Below, in pieces: positions 1 through 11,663 of a DNA stretch of 64,000 nt. Positions within the stretch are counted from its first letter, which is position 1. The number at the start of each line of letters is the position of its first letter. The notes beneath the pieces are model-generated. The model was given only the letters and a program-made list of their open reading frames with translations. It was not told the DNA's origin and searched no databases. This stretch comes from Lytechinus variegatus (Eukaryota; Echinodermata; Echinoidea; Temnopleuroida; Toxopneustidae): positions 70,209,356-70,273,355 of the forward strand of contig NC_054740.1 of the NCBI RefSeq assembly GCF_018143015.1, given 5' to 3'. Made by a program: the position numbers and the translations under genes.

Positions 1-63
1 GAGAATAGAAAGAGATGTAAATCCACTGCAATTCATTGATCAATAAAAAAAGCCATACTTAAA

Positions 64-103
64 ATGTGGTAGTTAATACATGTACATGTATTAACTACCA
101 CAT
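64..103. repeat. Perfect 40-bp palindrome
   Basis: The left arm ATGTGGTAGTTAATACATGT (64-83) is followed with no spacer by its exact reverse complement (84-103). The symmetry stops immediately on both sides. The centre is the ACATGT motif common elsewhere in the window. Confidence 0.95.
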
Positions 104-1500
104 GTACATTCTTGGGGTAGGGGGTTCAATTGAAGAAAAACAATGTTCCTTTTTATTTTTTTAATCATAAAAATAAAAGTCAACCAAGTGAGGAAATATA
201 TTATTCCGGCAGTTTTAAAGGCATATGGGAGCAGTGTTGGCAAGAACAAAAATGTTGCATGTTGTGCTGAATTGAGGCACCAGGTTTTTTGTAAATTACC
301 CCAAAATACATGTTGGAAATGTGAAGGTTTTAAGATTGATTTTTATGTAAAAAGATTGATAAATCTCCTTTGTTTTCCTTTGTTTTTTAAAAAGGCCAGT
401 ACGACAGTTTTCAAACATTTCTTGATAATGTCAACAAAGAATACACAAATTAACAAAGTACACTGACCATGCTCGGGGGTGACATCTGGAAGGCTGCTGC
501 TTGCTCTACGGATGGACTCTGTACATGTGATAAGTAGATTCAAGATTGTATCAATGTGGCACTGCAATTGACCATCTAAAACAGAAAATGCTAATTTTTG
601 TGTGCATTGTGGAACTGAAGTGAAAACTTGATTTTACTTCTAACTACACTTTATCAACAGGAAATGTGTGTATGTTACTTTACGTGCATTATGTTTCAAT
701 AACCAAAACGGAGTGCTCATGCACACCTCAAAATTGTATCAATAACTTTAACGAATTGCCCAAACCAATCCGTGACTTAAATATTAAAAAATTTTGTATG
801 GATATTTAATTTAATAATGCAACGTGAGAAGACAAAATCATTACTCTCATCAAGTTGACTTCATTTTGACCAGAAGACAAGATAGTGTACTTCATATCTT
901 AACTAGATTTCAATGAATAGTTGCATAGACTTGAGCATACTTAGCAGGAATGTATGGACCTGTTCATAGAGCTGACATTTGTGGCAATTTGTCTTGAATT
1001 CCCTGTTATTCAATGAAGGGGTGAGCCAAAAGTAGGGGACAAAAATTAAGTTCAGGTAGATGTCGAACATTATACGTCATATGAAAGCTGAGAATCTGTA
1101 GTTTATGAAAACATATTTCCTTTATTATGACCATGGTCCGTTTTTAAAATATTACCTTCTATTTAGCAAAAAGCACCCTCACTGCGCAACAGGATGAATT
1201 TGATAAAAATGTTAGTTTAAATATAAAATTCAAAAGTATTTTGAAAATTCAAAATGTTCATGGAAATAGTCTTTGCAATAGTGTTTCAGGCATATGATCC
1301 ATTCTGGTAGCCATCTGTTAAAAAATGGGTAAAAATTTGAACTTTTTGGTCCAGAATCATAATTTGGGCTATTTTGACACCAAACTGGAGATTAGCCACT
1401 AAGGTTTATAAATTATCAGACCAATAATACACTCTCACTTTTGTACCATCAAAATCAGTTACCTTCCATTTCCAGAAAAACTATGAAATTTCCAAGTTTT

Positions 1501-1544
1501 TCCGTCCCGTCGCATTTTTGGTTTTTGAGGTGCGATGGGACGGA
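1501..1544. repeat. GC-rich hairpin with CGTCCCGTCGC motif
   Basis: TCCGTCCCGTCGCA (1501-1514) pairs with TGCGATGGGACGGA (1531-1544), a 14-bp stem with one G:T-type mismatch and a 16-nt loop. A related motif without the second arm occurs at 1963-1990. Both are strikingly GC-rich against AT-rich surroundings. Confidence 0.75.
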
Positions 1545-4403
1545 ATTCATAAATGGCAAGTATAGTCCCCATGGCACACATAGCATTTGATGTAAGTATT
1601 ATTGATTTCACTCTAGGTGCCTTCTATCTCTTAAAATAGAATGATTTAAGAAGAATGCTCCACTCCATTGTGAAGAACATGATTGTAATTCTGAATTTAC
1701 AGAAAAACAACCATTTAGATAAAATCTTGGTTGAAGTCCCCATTTGTTTGTACATGGCATAATATTTTCTGTTTATATGTTTATACCTTTAATTTAACAC
1801 TGAATGCCTTTAATCTCTTTAGTTTGTGTGAATTAACAAAGGTGCCCCCCTTTCCAGTATAAAAAATGGGTCCTACTCTAATTTTATAGAAAGAATAACT
1901 TTTTGGATGGAATCAGCATTGGGGAAATATCTCCATTCATTTTGTACATGGAACAAATCTTTCGTCCCGTCGCGTTCCGTCTTGTCGCATGACACGCATG
2001 ACTTAATTTCCAAATTGAAAAAATATTCCTGGACCAAGATCTTAGCTTAGTGTTTACTTTTGTGTTGACTTTAATATTCAGAAGTCTATATTAAGCCTTC
2101 AACTTCAAGGTCCATAGAATACTCAAATTTCAGGTTTTAGATATAGATATTTTTTTTATTACAAAATAGTGTTTCAATACTCAATAGGCAATGTATTTAA
2201 TAAGGAAACTTACCTTTGGTCTGTGGGCCATAGTTCTTTTTTAAACATATAGACTACTCTATCTTGTCTATGCTGTAATAAAAAAAAAAAAAGAAGGGAA
2301 ATTCAGATATTTTTGATAAATCATTAAAAGAATGAATCTTTGTATAGAATATGTGTATGAGAGAGTGTGCATGAAAATACATGTAGATCTAGGGACACTC
2401 AGTATCAAATAGGGACAGTTGGCAGGTATTCTATAACTTAAGATTCTGATGATCATATCCTATGATATCTATAGTATAGACCTAGTCTATCTGTCTAGAC
2501 TTAAGTTAGATATAGAGTCTATATAGATCTAACCAAATCGTCCATGCAAGTAGTCTACATGCATAGATCTAAGTTACTTGTACCAACCTATGTCGCACAG
2601 CTAACCATTAGATCTATTCAAATAGGGCACATACATGAAATGCAAATGTTGTCCCAATGTTGGTTTACAGTTGACAACCAATCTCAAATGATCGCGATAG
2701 TCGGCGCAGGCGCCAATTCCCATTGCCATAGCACGTGTAAATGGCTATCGATCAGGCATGGTGGCAAACCGGGATCGTGATATCGGTGATGTTATTTTTT
2801 TTCATGATTTTAAAACATATTTTTCATCTTAAGATCCACATCCGGGAAAAATAGCTGCCCGCATCGGCTCACGAAAGTACTATTTTTACATGAGAACATG
2901 CTTCCGAAATCCACGAATATCCGGCCAACGGTGAAAAATCCAGTTTTTTAGACCCCTTGTTTCTTAACTCTGATGTTAAGAAGACCAGAAAATGACATTT
3001 TGGGTGCGATATGTAGTCCCTTATCGAAAATTTCACTTTTGTTTGAGATTTTGCTCATGTCATCGCATGATATTTGTAGGTTGAGAGTGTGTTATTGAGT
3101 GGGCGATATGCATGCATAGAGTTTGCCTCTGCGTTCAGCGTTATATTACCAAATTTGAATGTACCCGCCGCGAACCGGGCGATCTCCTCAGTAACTGTAG
3201 AACCCTAGATCTAAGTTAGATCTGAAGTGTAAAGACTATAGTCTAGACTCTCTAGATCTAGACCTAACTTACTAAGCCTAGGTGGTAGATCTCTAGATCT
3301 AGAGAATATGTTGGCATTATGTTTATCAATGACACAATTAAAAGTTGACAAAACAAAACTTATCGAGAATCTATGGTAGATGTAACAGTTAGATCTAGAT
3401 CTACAGTGTCTTTGGCCCTAGACGAGACTGTGCATGATATGTGACGTTGATGTATTGTAGATCTACTTAACTTGGTATGTGTATGCGTAAGTACTGAACG
3501 CGCGTGGTACATGCTTTACATACAAATACATGTACCATGTACATACGATGCATACACGCGCGCATATACGCTTACGTATTATGCTCTCGATCAACTTTAG
3601 AAAAGCGCACGTGCGTTCGTAAGCCAGTTGAACACTTTTTTGAAGCTGCAAAAATGTATGTTTTGTCTTAAATTTTAATTAGACGAGTATCTTCAATGCA
3701 CTGATATTATCAAGATTTGTTACATTAGTGGATAATAGATCGCAGGTAGATAATAAAATATACTCGTCCCCCTGCGATAGGAAGTGACATATACATGTTT
3801 TGCCCCGTTGGCCCACTTTCACAAGACCCAATATACACCCCAATGTTTGTATTGATAGTATTCGCGATTCTCTTTATTCCAATTCAATGAAAATTAAATT
3901 GAAGATACGTACTCCCTCTACGAACAAATAGAAAAAGTCTGAAGTGGATTTCTCAAAGGCAACGCCAAAAAACGCAATGAAGATGTTAAGGAGAATAAAA
4001 AAATTCCCCTTAACTACAAATTCCCTTTATGGTACGGATTATAATGATGTATATTCCCCATATAGCCATAATTAGGTATATATATATATATGTTTGTGTG
4101 TATATATATATGTATATATCACACACTTCCTTTCACCCTCCTTCCCCACACTTCCCATCCACTCTCTCTCTAACCCCCCCTCATTTATATATTATTACCC
4201 TCACCCTTATCTTTCTTTATCTTTCATACGTTGGTGGCGCTTCAACAGCGACATTTACCTCACTTCGAGTTCTGTTTCCATCCTTTATTTTCATAGTTTT
4301 GGATCATGACTGTGTCTTTTACTGAGCTGCAATTGTGTGACTAAACAATTTTCTAACGTTTTGAGTGATATTTTGTTAACGTCTTGTATTACTTTGGGCA
4401 AAC

Positions 4404-7400
4404 ATGGATCTTTCGATGCAAGTTCGTTTGTGTCTAATTTTTCACCTTGCTCATATCGCTCACTGTATAGTACCTTTGAACTCTCCCGCCAGTGTAGCCG
4501 GCTCGGAAGGCCAACGACACCCGCTGTTATTTACTGAACATGACTATAACGTACCCAGGAGGCCAGTATACATGTATAGTACTGATGAATTATATCACTT
4601 ACGCTCAAATAATGTTCCTATTCATGAAGATATTCTAACGACAATCCAAGAATTAGGAATATCAAGGATAAGAAAACGTAAGCGTGGATGTCGTGGAGGT
4701 CGTCAAGTTCGACGTCCTATATGCACTGTCATTGGAAATCGTCCATTCCCTAAACGCTACGAACTACGACCAAGGTATCTAGCTAATATTAATAGGACCA
4801 GTAAATTAGGAACACATTTACCATCATTTTATCTTTGCAATGCCCAGTCCTTACAACATAAACTTGATGAATTGCATGCTACTGTTTCTATTCTTGATGT
4901 CGACATAATTGCCGTCACTGAGACATGGTTTAAGATAGATACACCCTTGGAGTACATTTCATTGCCAGGCTTTATGACATTTTCAAAACCTAGATGTAAT
5001 AGGTCGGGAGGAGGGGTGGCCTGTTATATGAAACCAGAGCTCAAACCTAAGCCTGTCTCTTTATTTCAACCCCCTGATCATCTTGAGGTCATATGGACTC
5101 AATGCCGACCTCGTCGTTTACCTCGAGGTATTTCGTCTCTCTTTGTGGCAGTGATCTACTATCCACAACCAGACAATGAAGTTGCTACTCAATTGATTGA
5201 ACATATGCAATTCGCAGTAGATCAGATTATGACAAAGCATCCAGAAGCAGGTATCGTTTTCTTGGGGGATTTTAACTTGCTTGACTTGAATCCCTTTCTT
5301 TGTGACGCCAAATTTCGCCAAGTCGTTAACAAGCCAACCAGAGATGAACGGACGCTGGACAAGATCATTACCAATTTACATAGCAGATACAATGAACCGA
5401 ACATCCTCGCACCTCTTGGTCGAAGCGATCACTCAAGCGTTTACTGGACTTTCAATGAATTTGTTCCCAACACAAATAAGCTATCCGTAAGAACATCACG
5501 CCCAATGAAAGATAGCGATGTGAGGGCATTTGGACAATGGATCCTTAATCATAATTGGGACGAGGTTTATAACCAAGATTGTGTTTTTGAACAGTGCACC
5601 CAATTCTACGCTACACTGCATTCGGCCATGGAAAAATACTTTCCTCTTCGTAAAGTTAAGCTCCACCCCACAGATAAATGCTGGATGACACCATACATCA
5701 AAACACTAATAAATGCTAGACAAAAAGCATTTAAGAAGGGGGACAAGGTCGCTTTTGCTCGCTACAAAAACCAGCTTTCACGAGCAATTAAAGATGCAAA
5801 ACGGTCTTTCTATTCAAATAGAATTCAGAACTTGAAAAGGGAGGATCCGGCTGGCTGGTACCGTGGGATCCGTAAAATGACGTCAAATGACCCCCAGCCA
5901 ATAACAATAACTGTACCTGATGTTGAACCTGACAATGAGTTTGAGATTGCTCAGCGCATCAATGGATGTTTTGCCTCCTATTCTGCTGACCTGCAACCTC
6001 TTGATCGTCGACTGCTACCCTCCTACTTACCATCTCGTCACCCTGTACCACTTGTACAGCCATGGGAGGTTTATAGGCAACTAAAAGCGATAAATCAATC
6101 ACGAGCTGGTGGACCCGATGGAGTAAATGCCCGCATCATCAAGAAATTCGCTTATGAACTTAGCATGCCTATTTGCTCAATCATCAACAGTTCGTTTTCT
6201 TGTGGAACATTCCCTGATGTATGGAAGAAAGCCACAATCACACCGGTGCCGAAATCGTCACCTACTACATTAGACAGCATCAGGCCAATTTCTCTCACTG
6301 ATCATTTTGCGAAAGTGGCTGAGAGTTTTCTAGCAAAGTGGACACTTGAGGATATGAAGCCTTTCATTGATCGACATCAGTTTGGAAATCGACGTGGCAT
6401 GTCAACTTCGCACTGCCTCATCAGTCTCTTGCATGAAATCTACACTAATGCAGATAAGCCGAAGTCGTCATCCACCCTTGTCCTGACAGATTTTGCAAAG
6501 GCCTTCGACCACGTGGATCATGTGCTTGCAATTCGTAAATTGCTTGAACTGAATGTTCGCCCTTGTATAGTGGAGCTGATTGGTGATTTTCTCAGCAACA
6601 GACAACAACGTGTTCGCTATAGACGTCAACTCTCTGACTGGACTTCAACAAATGGAGGTGTCCCCCAGGGGACCAAACTAGGCCCGATTATTTTCCTGGC
6701 CATGATTAACGATGCATGTAATAATCTTGAGCCTATTTCTCCCAATGTCTGTGTATACAAGTATGTTGATGATCTGTCACTGATAGGGTGTCGTGGTAAA
6801 GAGCAAGAACCTGCTATCCAAGCGGCAGTCGACCGTCTCTGTGAATGGTCTCACACAAACAAAATGAACCTTAATCCAAAGAAATGTCAAACCGTTGAGT
6901 TTTGTTTTACAAGGAATCCAACACCTTCCCCATTAGTCAGAGTCGGAAACGAATTACTCCATCAGGCTGAATGTGTCAAGCTCTTGGGTGTGCACATTCA
7001 AAGTAACCTAAAATGGAGTACACACATATCTGAAATTCTCAAAAGTGCCAACCGCAAACTCTACATGCTACGTCTCCTGAAGAAGTTTGCCCTCCCACCC
7101 TCTGATCTTCTCACCATATACACCTGCTATGTCAGACCAGTCACAGAGTACGCGGCCCCGTTTGGAATGCCGGGATTACCAAGGAGGAAGCAAGAAAACT
7201 GGAGTCGATACAAAAGCGAGCCCTGCGAGTTGTATTAGGTGAAAGCTATATATCTTACGAGCAGGCACTTTTTGTTCTCAAACTGCCTTCGCTTGCTGAT
7301 CGACGTAAGGCATTGTCTCTCTCATTCGCGAAGGACCTGGTGAAGCCAACATCCCATTTCTGCCATCTCTTGCCAACCAGAGACTCGAATATTCGATCAA

Positions 7401-7498
7401 CAAGGCATTCTAGACCATACACACTACCCAAATTCAGGACAAACAGATTAAGAGACAGTGCAATCCCATATCTTGTTAAACTATTGAATAATCTTTAA
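4404..7498 (+). pseudogene. LINE endonuclease-reverse transcriptase (one frameshift)
   Basis: The protein would copy LINE RNA into DNA at a nicked target. It starts with about 100 residues of leader and a basic segment rich in Arg and Gly, then an apurinic-type endonuclease at about residues 140-370 (TETWF at 172-176, LGDFN at 287-291, RSDHSS around Asp342-His343). The reverse transcriptase follows, with DFAKAFD at 696-702, GVPQGTKLGP, and the catalytic YVDD at 787-790. The open frame formally stops at 7238. The conserved sequence resumes in another frame from about 7157 (VWNAG, then LESIQKRALRVVLG) and runs to a stop at 7498. This is best explained by loss of one C in the C-run near 7156-7160. 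The rest appears intact, so the copy is young or recently inactivated. The start at 4404 is the first ATG of the open frame; an internal ATG is possible. Confidence 0.88.
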
Positions 7499-8229
7499 TA
7501 ATTTTCCACACCCAACTTAATGCTTCCACTATGTCAACTGGATGTTCCCGATTTTGTCTATTGTAACGTACATTTGATAGTCATATTTTGTTTATTTTGA
7601 TTTATACATAGGTAAATACAAACACTTATTTTAAAGAACTCAAGAACTCTGTTCTCTATATGCTTTATTAAGTAAACAACTCAGGCACCTCTTTTTTAAA
7701 TCCAAATAGCCCTTTATGGAAAAAAAAAATAATTTCTTTATGACAAATCATACCTACCTGGATAATTTCATACTTCAAGATGTTATTTTTCGTTATCGTT
7801 GAAATTTTCCGAATTACGTTAGTTGCACTGGCTTAAAACACGTATTCCAATATAATTTGTTTCTTCGTCTGTTTTCCATTTGTTGCATTATAAATACTAT
7901 TACCGATGGGTTTTTTTTCCATGTTTGTTAAATACCCAAACTTTTTAACTTTGTTCCTGTCTCCCTGTCTTCCTCTTTTTCATTCCGTATTTCGTTCTAA
8001 CATGTTTTCCTATGTACTTTATTCTTTCTCTGAGGCTTTCTTCTCATATGCTGAGTATTTCAATTTATTTCATATATGTATAATCATTTTGTAGAACAAT
8101 TTTGATATTTGGCTATTTTGTTCCAATTTGTATATTTTTAAAATGTCTGTATATAAACCATATGTCAACTGAATGTAATTCAGCCTTTGGCTGCGATTTT
8201 CAGTGAGTGTTGAAATAAATAAACCATTC
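4404..8229 (+). mobile_element. CR1/L2-like non-LTR retrotransposon, near full length
   Basis: This element consists of a long endonuclease/reverse-transcriptase reading frame (4404-7498), a 3' untranslated region of about 730 bp, and a short repetitive 3' end with TGAAATAAATAAA near 8210-8222. No separate ORF1/gag frame was found upstream, so the 5' end is either missing or of a type with one ORF. The clade is judged from the basic pre-endonuclease region, the endonuclease motifs, the YVDD reverse-transcriptase box and the tail style, and could be refined to Rex, Daphne or Crack by phylogeny. Target-site duplications were not identified. Confidence 0.85.
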
Positions 8230-8329
8230 AATTTTTCTCACCCCTCCCTTTCTCTCACCTCTCTCTTTCTCGCATCTCTCGTTAGACATTTTGACAACAA
8301 CACAATGGAAGGTGTTTATTTCATTTAAT

Positions 8330-9165
8330 CCAGGATGATATTCATTTAATTATCTGCCTAATTGCATTGAAGATAAGCGACCTATATTTATTTCATTTAG
8401 GACAATTTATGTTTAATTTTGACAAAAACACACTTCCGCGTGTATTTGATTCTATGTTTCCTCTTAATCGGTCTTTTCATAATTACCCTACTCGGCAATC
8501 TGACGAATTTCATTTACCCCGTTTTAGAACTTTATTAGCAAAGAGTACATTTATGTTCGATGGCCCTAGATTTTGGAACTCCCTCGACAATAACATAAAA
8601 AACAGCCCTTCCATATATTCTTTTAAAAGAAAACTTAAAAACGTTTTACTTAAATCCTACCGAGGTCTTCAGTTCTAATTCCCGCTCGTTATCATCTCCT
8701 CTCAGACTTAAAGTTATTTTTGTTTTTGTTTTGTCCTGATTCTATTTTACGTTTATTTCTCCTTTTGTCGTCCTGTTTTTTTTTTTTTGGTTTTTTTTTC
8801 TATTATTTTTTCGTTTTGTCTTGTTCTGTGAGTTATCCTGTTCTTTTTAATCTATTCAGTAAATCTCCGTAGGCAAATAGCAACCATTGCGTCTCTCTCT
8901 CTCCCTCTCTCCTCTATTCTCTTTCTTTAGGGGGATTCACATTATACAAGCTATGCTTTTTAGTGAATCCCCCATTTCCACAGATACTTTTTTTTCTATC
9001 CTAACTATATATTATTTGTCTATAAAATATTTTGTATTATATTTTTATATGTTAGTTATGATTATTATTAATGTATTGTAGATATTTGTTATAATCTATG
9101 AAAATGATTTGTATCAATATTTGTTATTTCTGTTGGAAATAAAACTGAATCTGAATCTGAATATC
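8330..9165 (+). mobile_element. 5'-truncated LINE (3' stub)
   Basis: The stub consists of the C-terminal end of a LINE reverse transcriptase (8367-8678), about 450 bp of 3' untranslated region, and a GAAATAAAACTGAATCTGAAT tail ending near 9162. The tandem CTGAAT units are typical of CR1/L2-type 3' ends. The sequence differs from the longer LINE just upstream, so this is an independent insertion of another family. Confidence 0.8.
8367..8678 (+). pseudogene. C-terminal fragment of LINE reverse transcriptase
   Basis: The 103-residue frame carries the pattern that ends many CR1/L2 polyproteins: KISDLYLFHLGQFMF, a tyrosine/threonine/arginine segment (NYPTRQ), LPRFRT, then GPRFWNSLDNNIKNS and SFKRKLKNVLL. 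The catalytic reverse-transcriptase motifs are absent, as expected from 5' truncation during target-primed reverse transcription. No function is expected. Confidence 0.8.
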
Positions 9166-9169
9166 AATT

Positions 9170-9600
9170 TTTCAAATATGTACCTCATGTACATTATTTC
9201 ATCAAGTTGAACAGTCTGTTATGCATAACAATAAATAGATACAAAGCTTCAAAACAATGAGGAAATATTGCAGGATATCAAATACTTCATGAATTAGAAA
9301 TTAAATGTATATTTCGTATTCAAATGCTTCAAATTATGTTCACAGGATATAATAAAACATTAATTATGAAATGTATTGATTATTATGTAAGAAATTGATA
9401 TATGAAATGAAAATACACGATGCAATAATTTTTCCAGTTCAACCCACTGAGGATCACATCATGATACAAAGTGTTTCCCCTGTAATAATTACAGTTGCAT
9501 GAAGATTGCTTCAGAAATTTTGAATCCATTCACATATCGCAAAATTCATTAATATCAAGTAATTTTTTTACAATCTCCGATGATTTCAACAGAGCTTGAC
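9170..9600. other. AT-rich spacer
   Basis: Nothing recognisable is seen here. It lies between the LINE tail and the piggyBac-derived coding remnant and may contain the decayed 3' end of the latter, but I found no paired terminal inverted repeats or flanking TTAA pair that I can defend. Confidence 0.4.
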
Positions 9601-9609
9601 AGTTATCTC

Positions 9610-11331
9610 TTAGTAATACTTGAGAGTATGATATCTCCGAAAACGTTTGATACACATGGCCTTGTTGCACTCAATGCAGAATGTGTTTGTCATCTTTCTG
9701 CGGTGAGGTCGTACGGAACACACAATGCAGTCCCGCCTATGTCCCCGGGGATACTTGTCCAAGAAGTGCTTTTCTTCGAGTCTTGCCTCGGGGACTAGAG
9801 GGGGCACTCTGGATCTTCTGTAGCGGGTTGGATTATGTCCGGAAAGAAGTCCTGAGATTATGCTGCTCCTGAATTCTCTGGTTGTGAGCTTGCTGGTTGG
9901 GTTAGCTAATTTGTGGCAGATTTGTGCATTTACGAGAGCAACTTCCATAAAAAAATGGTATATCACACGGTATGCTTTTCTCTTTTTGTGGGGAAACTTG
10001 CAATACGACAAACGTTGATCTAGCCTATCAACTCAATTCATGTAGGCATTGTATGAGATCACAGCTGATGGCTTCTTGATTTTCCGCCTTCCTCCTCGAT
10101 GGTGCCTACTCCTCACCGACTTCTTTATAACAGTATTATCGTCGATCGTTAGACAGGACATTGACGCGTTTGGTATCATGCCAACTGACAAGAAGCATGT
10201 CGTCATTACTTCGGTAGAATACCGGATCATCGCCAATCTTCAGATGCAGCTGGCCATTACGCACATCATCCGGAAGTCCTCGTCTGTTCGATCTCACTGT
10301 ACCGCACACACCCACGTCCTTGGCCGCAAGGTCTTGTAAAAGTCCGACCGATGTGTAGAAATTGTCACAGTAGACAGCGCGATCCGTTCCAAAGTATGGC
10401 TCCACAAGTCGTTTCACAATCCTTTCGCTAATGCTGTCTGAAGCTCCAGGTGGACAAATCTCTGCTCCTGTATATGGAAGCCACTTCAAGCAAAATCCAG
10501 TCTCTGCGTCACACAGAACCCACATCTTTATACCCCACTTCTTTGGGACATACTGCTTGTAAGCTAGGCGCCTCTTGAATGGCACAAGGCTTTCATCCAC
10601 ACTCAGATGGCAACTAGGTTCGTAGGAGTCCATGTATTGTGGCACCAATTTGTCGATAAGGGGTCTAGTTTTGAACATTGGGTCGAATCCGGGATTTCCG
10701 CCGGTGATGATGCTTTCGTTGTTGTTAAAGTGGAGGAAACCTTTTAACAATTGATACCTATTCCTTGGCATAACCTCTCCAAATCCCAATGTTGCCAATA
10801 CACCGCTGATGGTTTCCCAATAGTTCGCAATAGCTGGTTTCGTTACGAGTCCGATTGCGATTTGCAATGCGGTGAAAGCTCTCATCTCACTTTCATCAGT
10901 GTCACACCATGCATTATAACGAGAACCTGATAAAACCGGAACTGGGCAGTCGAAAAACTGGGATGCATAGCGATTGGTCTCCTTGGTGATATGCTCAAAT
11001 ATGGAGCGTGGATAAAACTGGTAAAAAAATCCACGGGTGTGAAGTCGAATTGGAGGCGAGCTCGTCCATCTACTGAAGCCCTAGAAGGCTCCAGTAGGTT
11101 GATCAACGTCAGAAGGATGTGCATCTGTAGGTCCAGGCACATTATCTGCAGAAGTATTCACAGAATTTTCTTCGTTTTCAGAAGGATGAGAAGGGTCATC
11201 ATAAAACGTGATATTGGTATCATGTTTCAACATTCAACAGAATCATCCCGTGGATCTTCGCTCTCCCAATCTGAATCCATTAGGATATCACGAACTTCGT
11301 CTGCAGCTTCCGCTTCCTCGGAGGAGCCATT
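9610..11331 (-). pseudogene. piggyBac-type transposase, decayed
   Basis: This is a cut-and-paste DNA transposase of the piggyBac (DDE_Tnp_1_7) family. Reading leftwards, it has an acidic N-terminus (from about 11331), then the DFF...EHITKETNRYA segment (about 11060-10995). The catalytic aspartates sit in SVDESLVPFKRRL (about 10600), AVYCDNFYTS (about 10365) and NxVDRLDQRL (about 10025). A C-terminal cysteine-rich domain follows (RRDCIVC, then FCIECNKAMC). The copy is broken by a frameshift in a T-run near 11025, another near 10150, and an in-frame TGA at about 10030 where the family usually has glycine (YMNGVD). The acidic N-terminus also stops early near 11225. All three catalytic aspartates are still readable. 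The element's terminal repeats were not found. Confidence 0.88.
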
Positions 11332-11339
11332 GCGATAAT

Positions 11340-11660
11340 CGGGTTATAAAATAATACAATCGTTAGCTTCCGTGAATAATTTCTAAGTATCTGATAGTGA
11401 ATGGCTAACTTCATGAAACCTCCAATTATTTATAGAGCTTTGATAAGAGATAAGGTTAATGAGGGTACCTTTTGATTGGTCGTTTCGTCAGTCAATTAAC
11501 GCATTGTGTGAGCCGGTCAACATGGGAGTTACATGATATAATTATATACAGTATTCTTCTCATGATGAAATCTGAAAGCTTCTACGACAAAAAAACGATT
11601 ATTCATGTTCCTCCTTTGGTCCTTTTCGTCGCATACAGGGTTGTAAGCCGGTTTTCTAAA
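11340..11660. other. Spacer downstream of piggyBac N-terminus
   Basis: No gene is visible. A TTAATGAGGGTACC stretch at 11457-11470 resembles a TTAA-flanked transposon end, but its orientation is wrong for the end of the adjacent transposase copy and no partner was found. Confidence 0.35.
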
Positions 11661-11663
11661 TCT

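Larger units (their letters stand above)
1..4300. other. Repeat-rich non-coding region
   Basis: I see no coding exon here that I can support; the open frames are short and lack recognisable domains. It holds a perfect 40-bp palindrome (64-103), two CGTCCCGTCGC-containing segments (1501-1544 and 1963-1990), a stretch dense in AGATCT and TCTAGATCT motifs (about 2380-3420), a more CpG-rich patch at about 2690-3180, and a TA/TG microsatellite (about 4077-4118). The CpG-rich patch could be a promoter, but no linked exon is visible. Confidence 0.6.

Noticed and set aside
4029..4325. 98-codon plus-strand frame
   Set aside because: It is produced by a TA/TG microsatellite and a TC-rich stretch; no domain.
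5118..5404. Minus-strand frames within the LINE
   Set aside because: They are antisense shadows of the endonuclease coding sequence.
11457..11470. TTAATGAGGGTACC as the end of the piggyBac copy
   Set aside because: The orientation is that of a left end while a right end is needed here, and no matching end was found on the other side.
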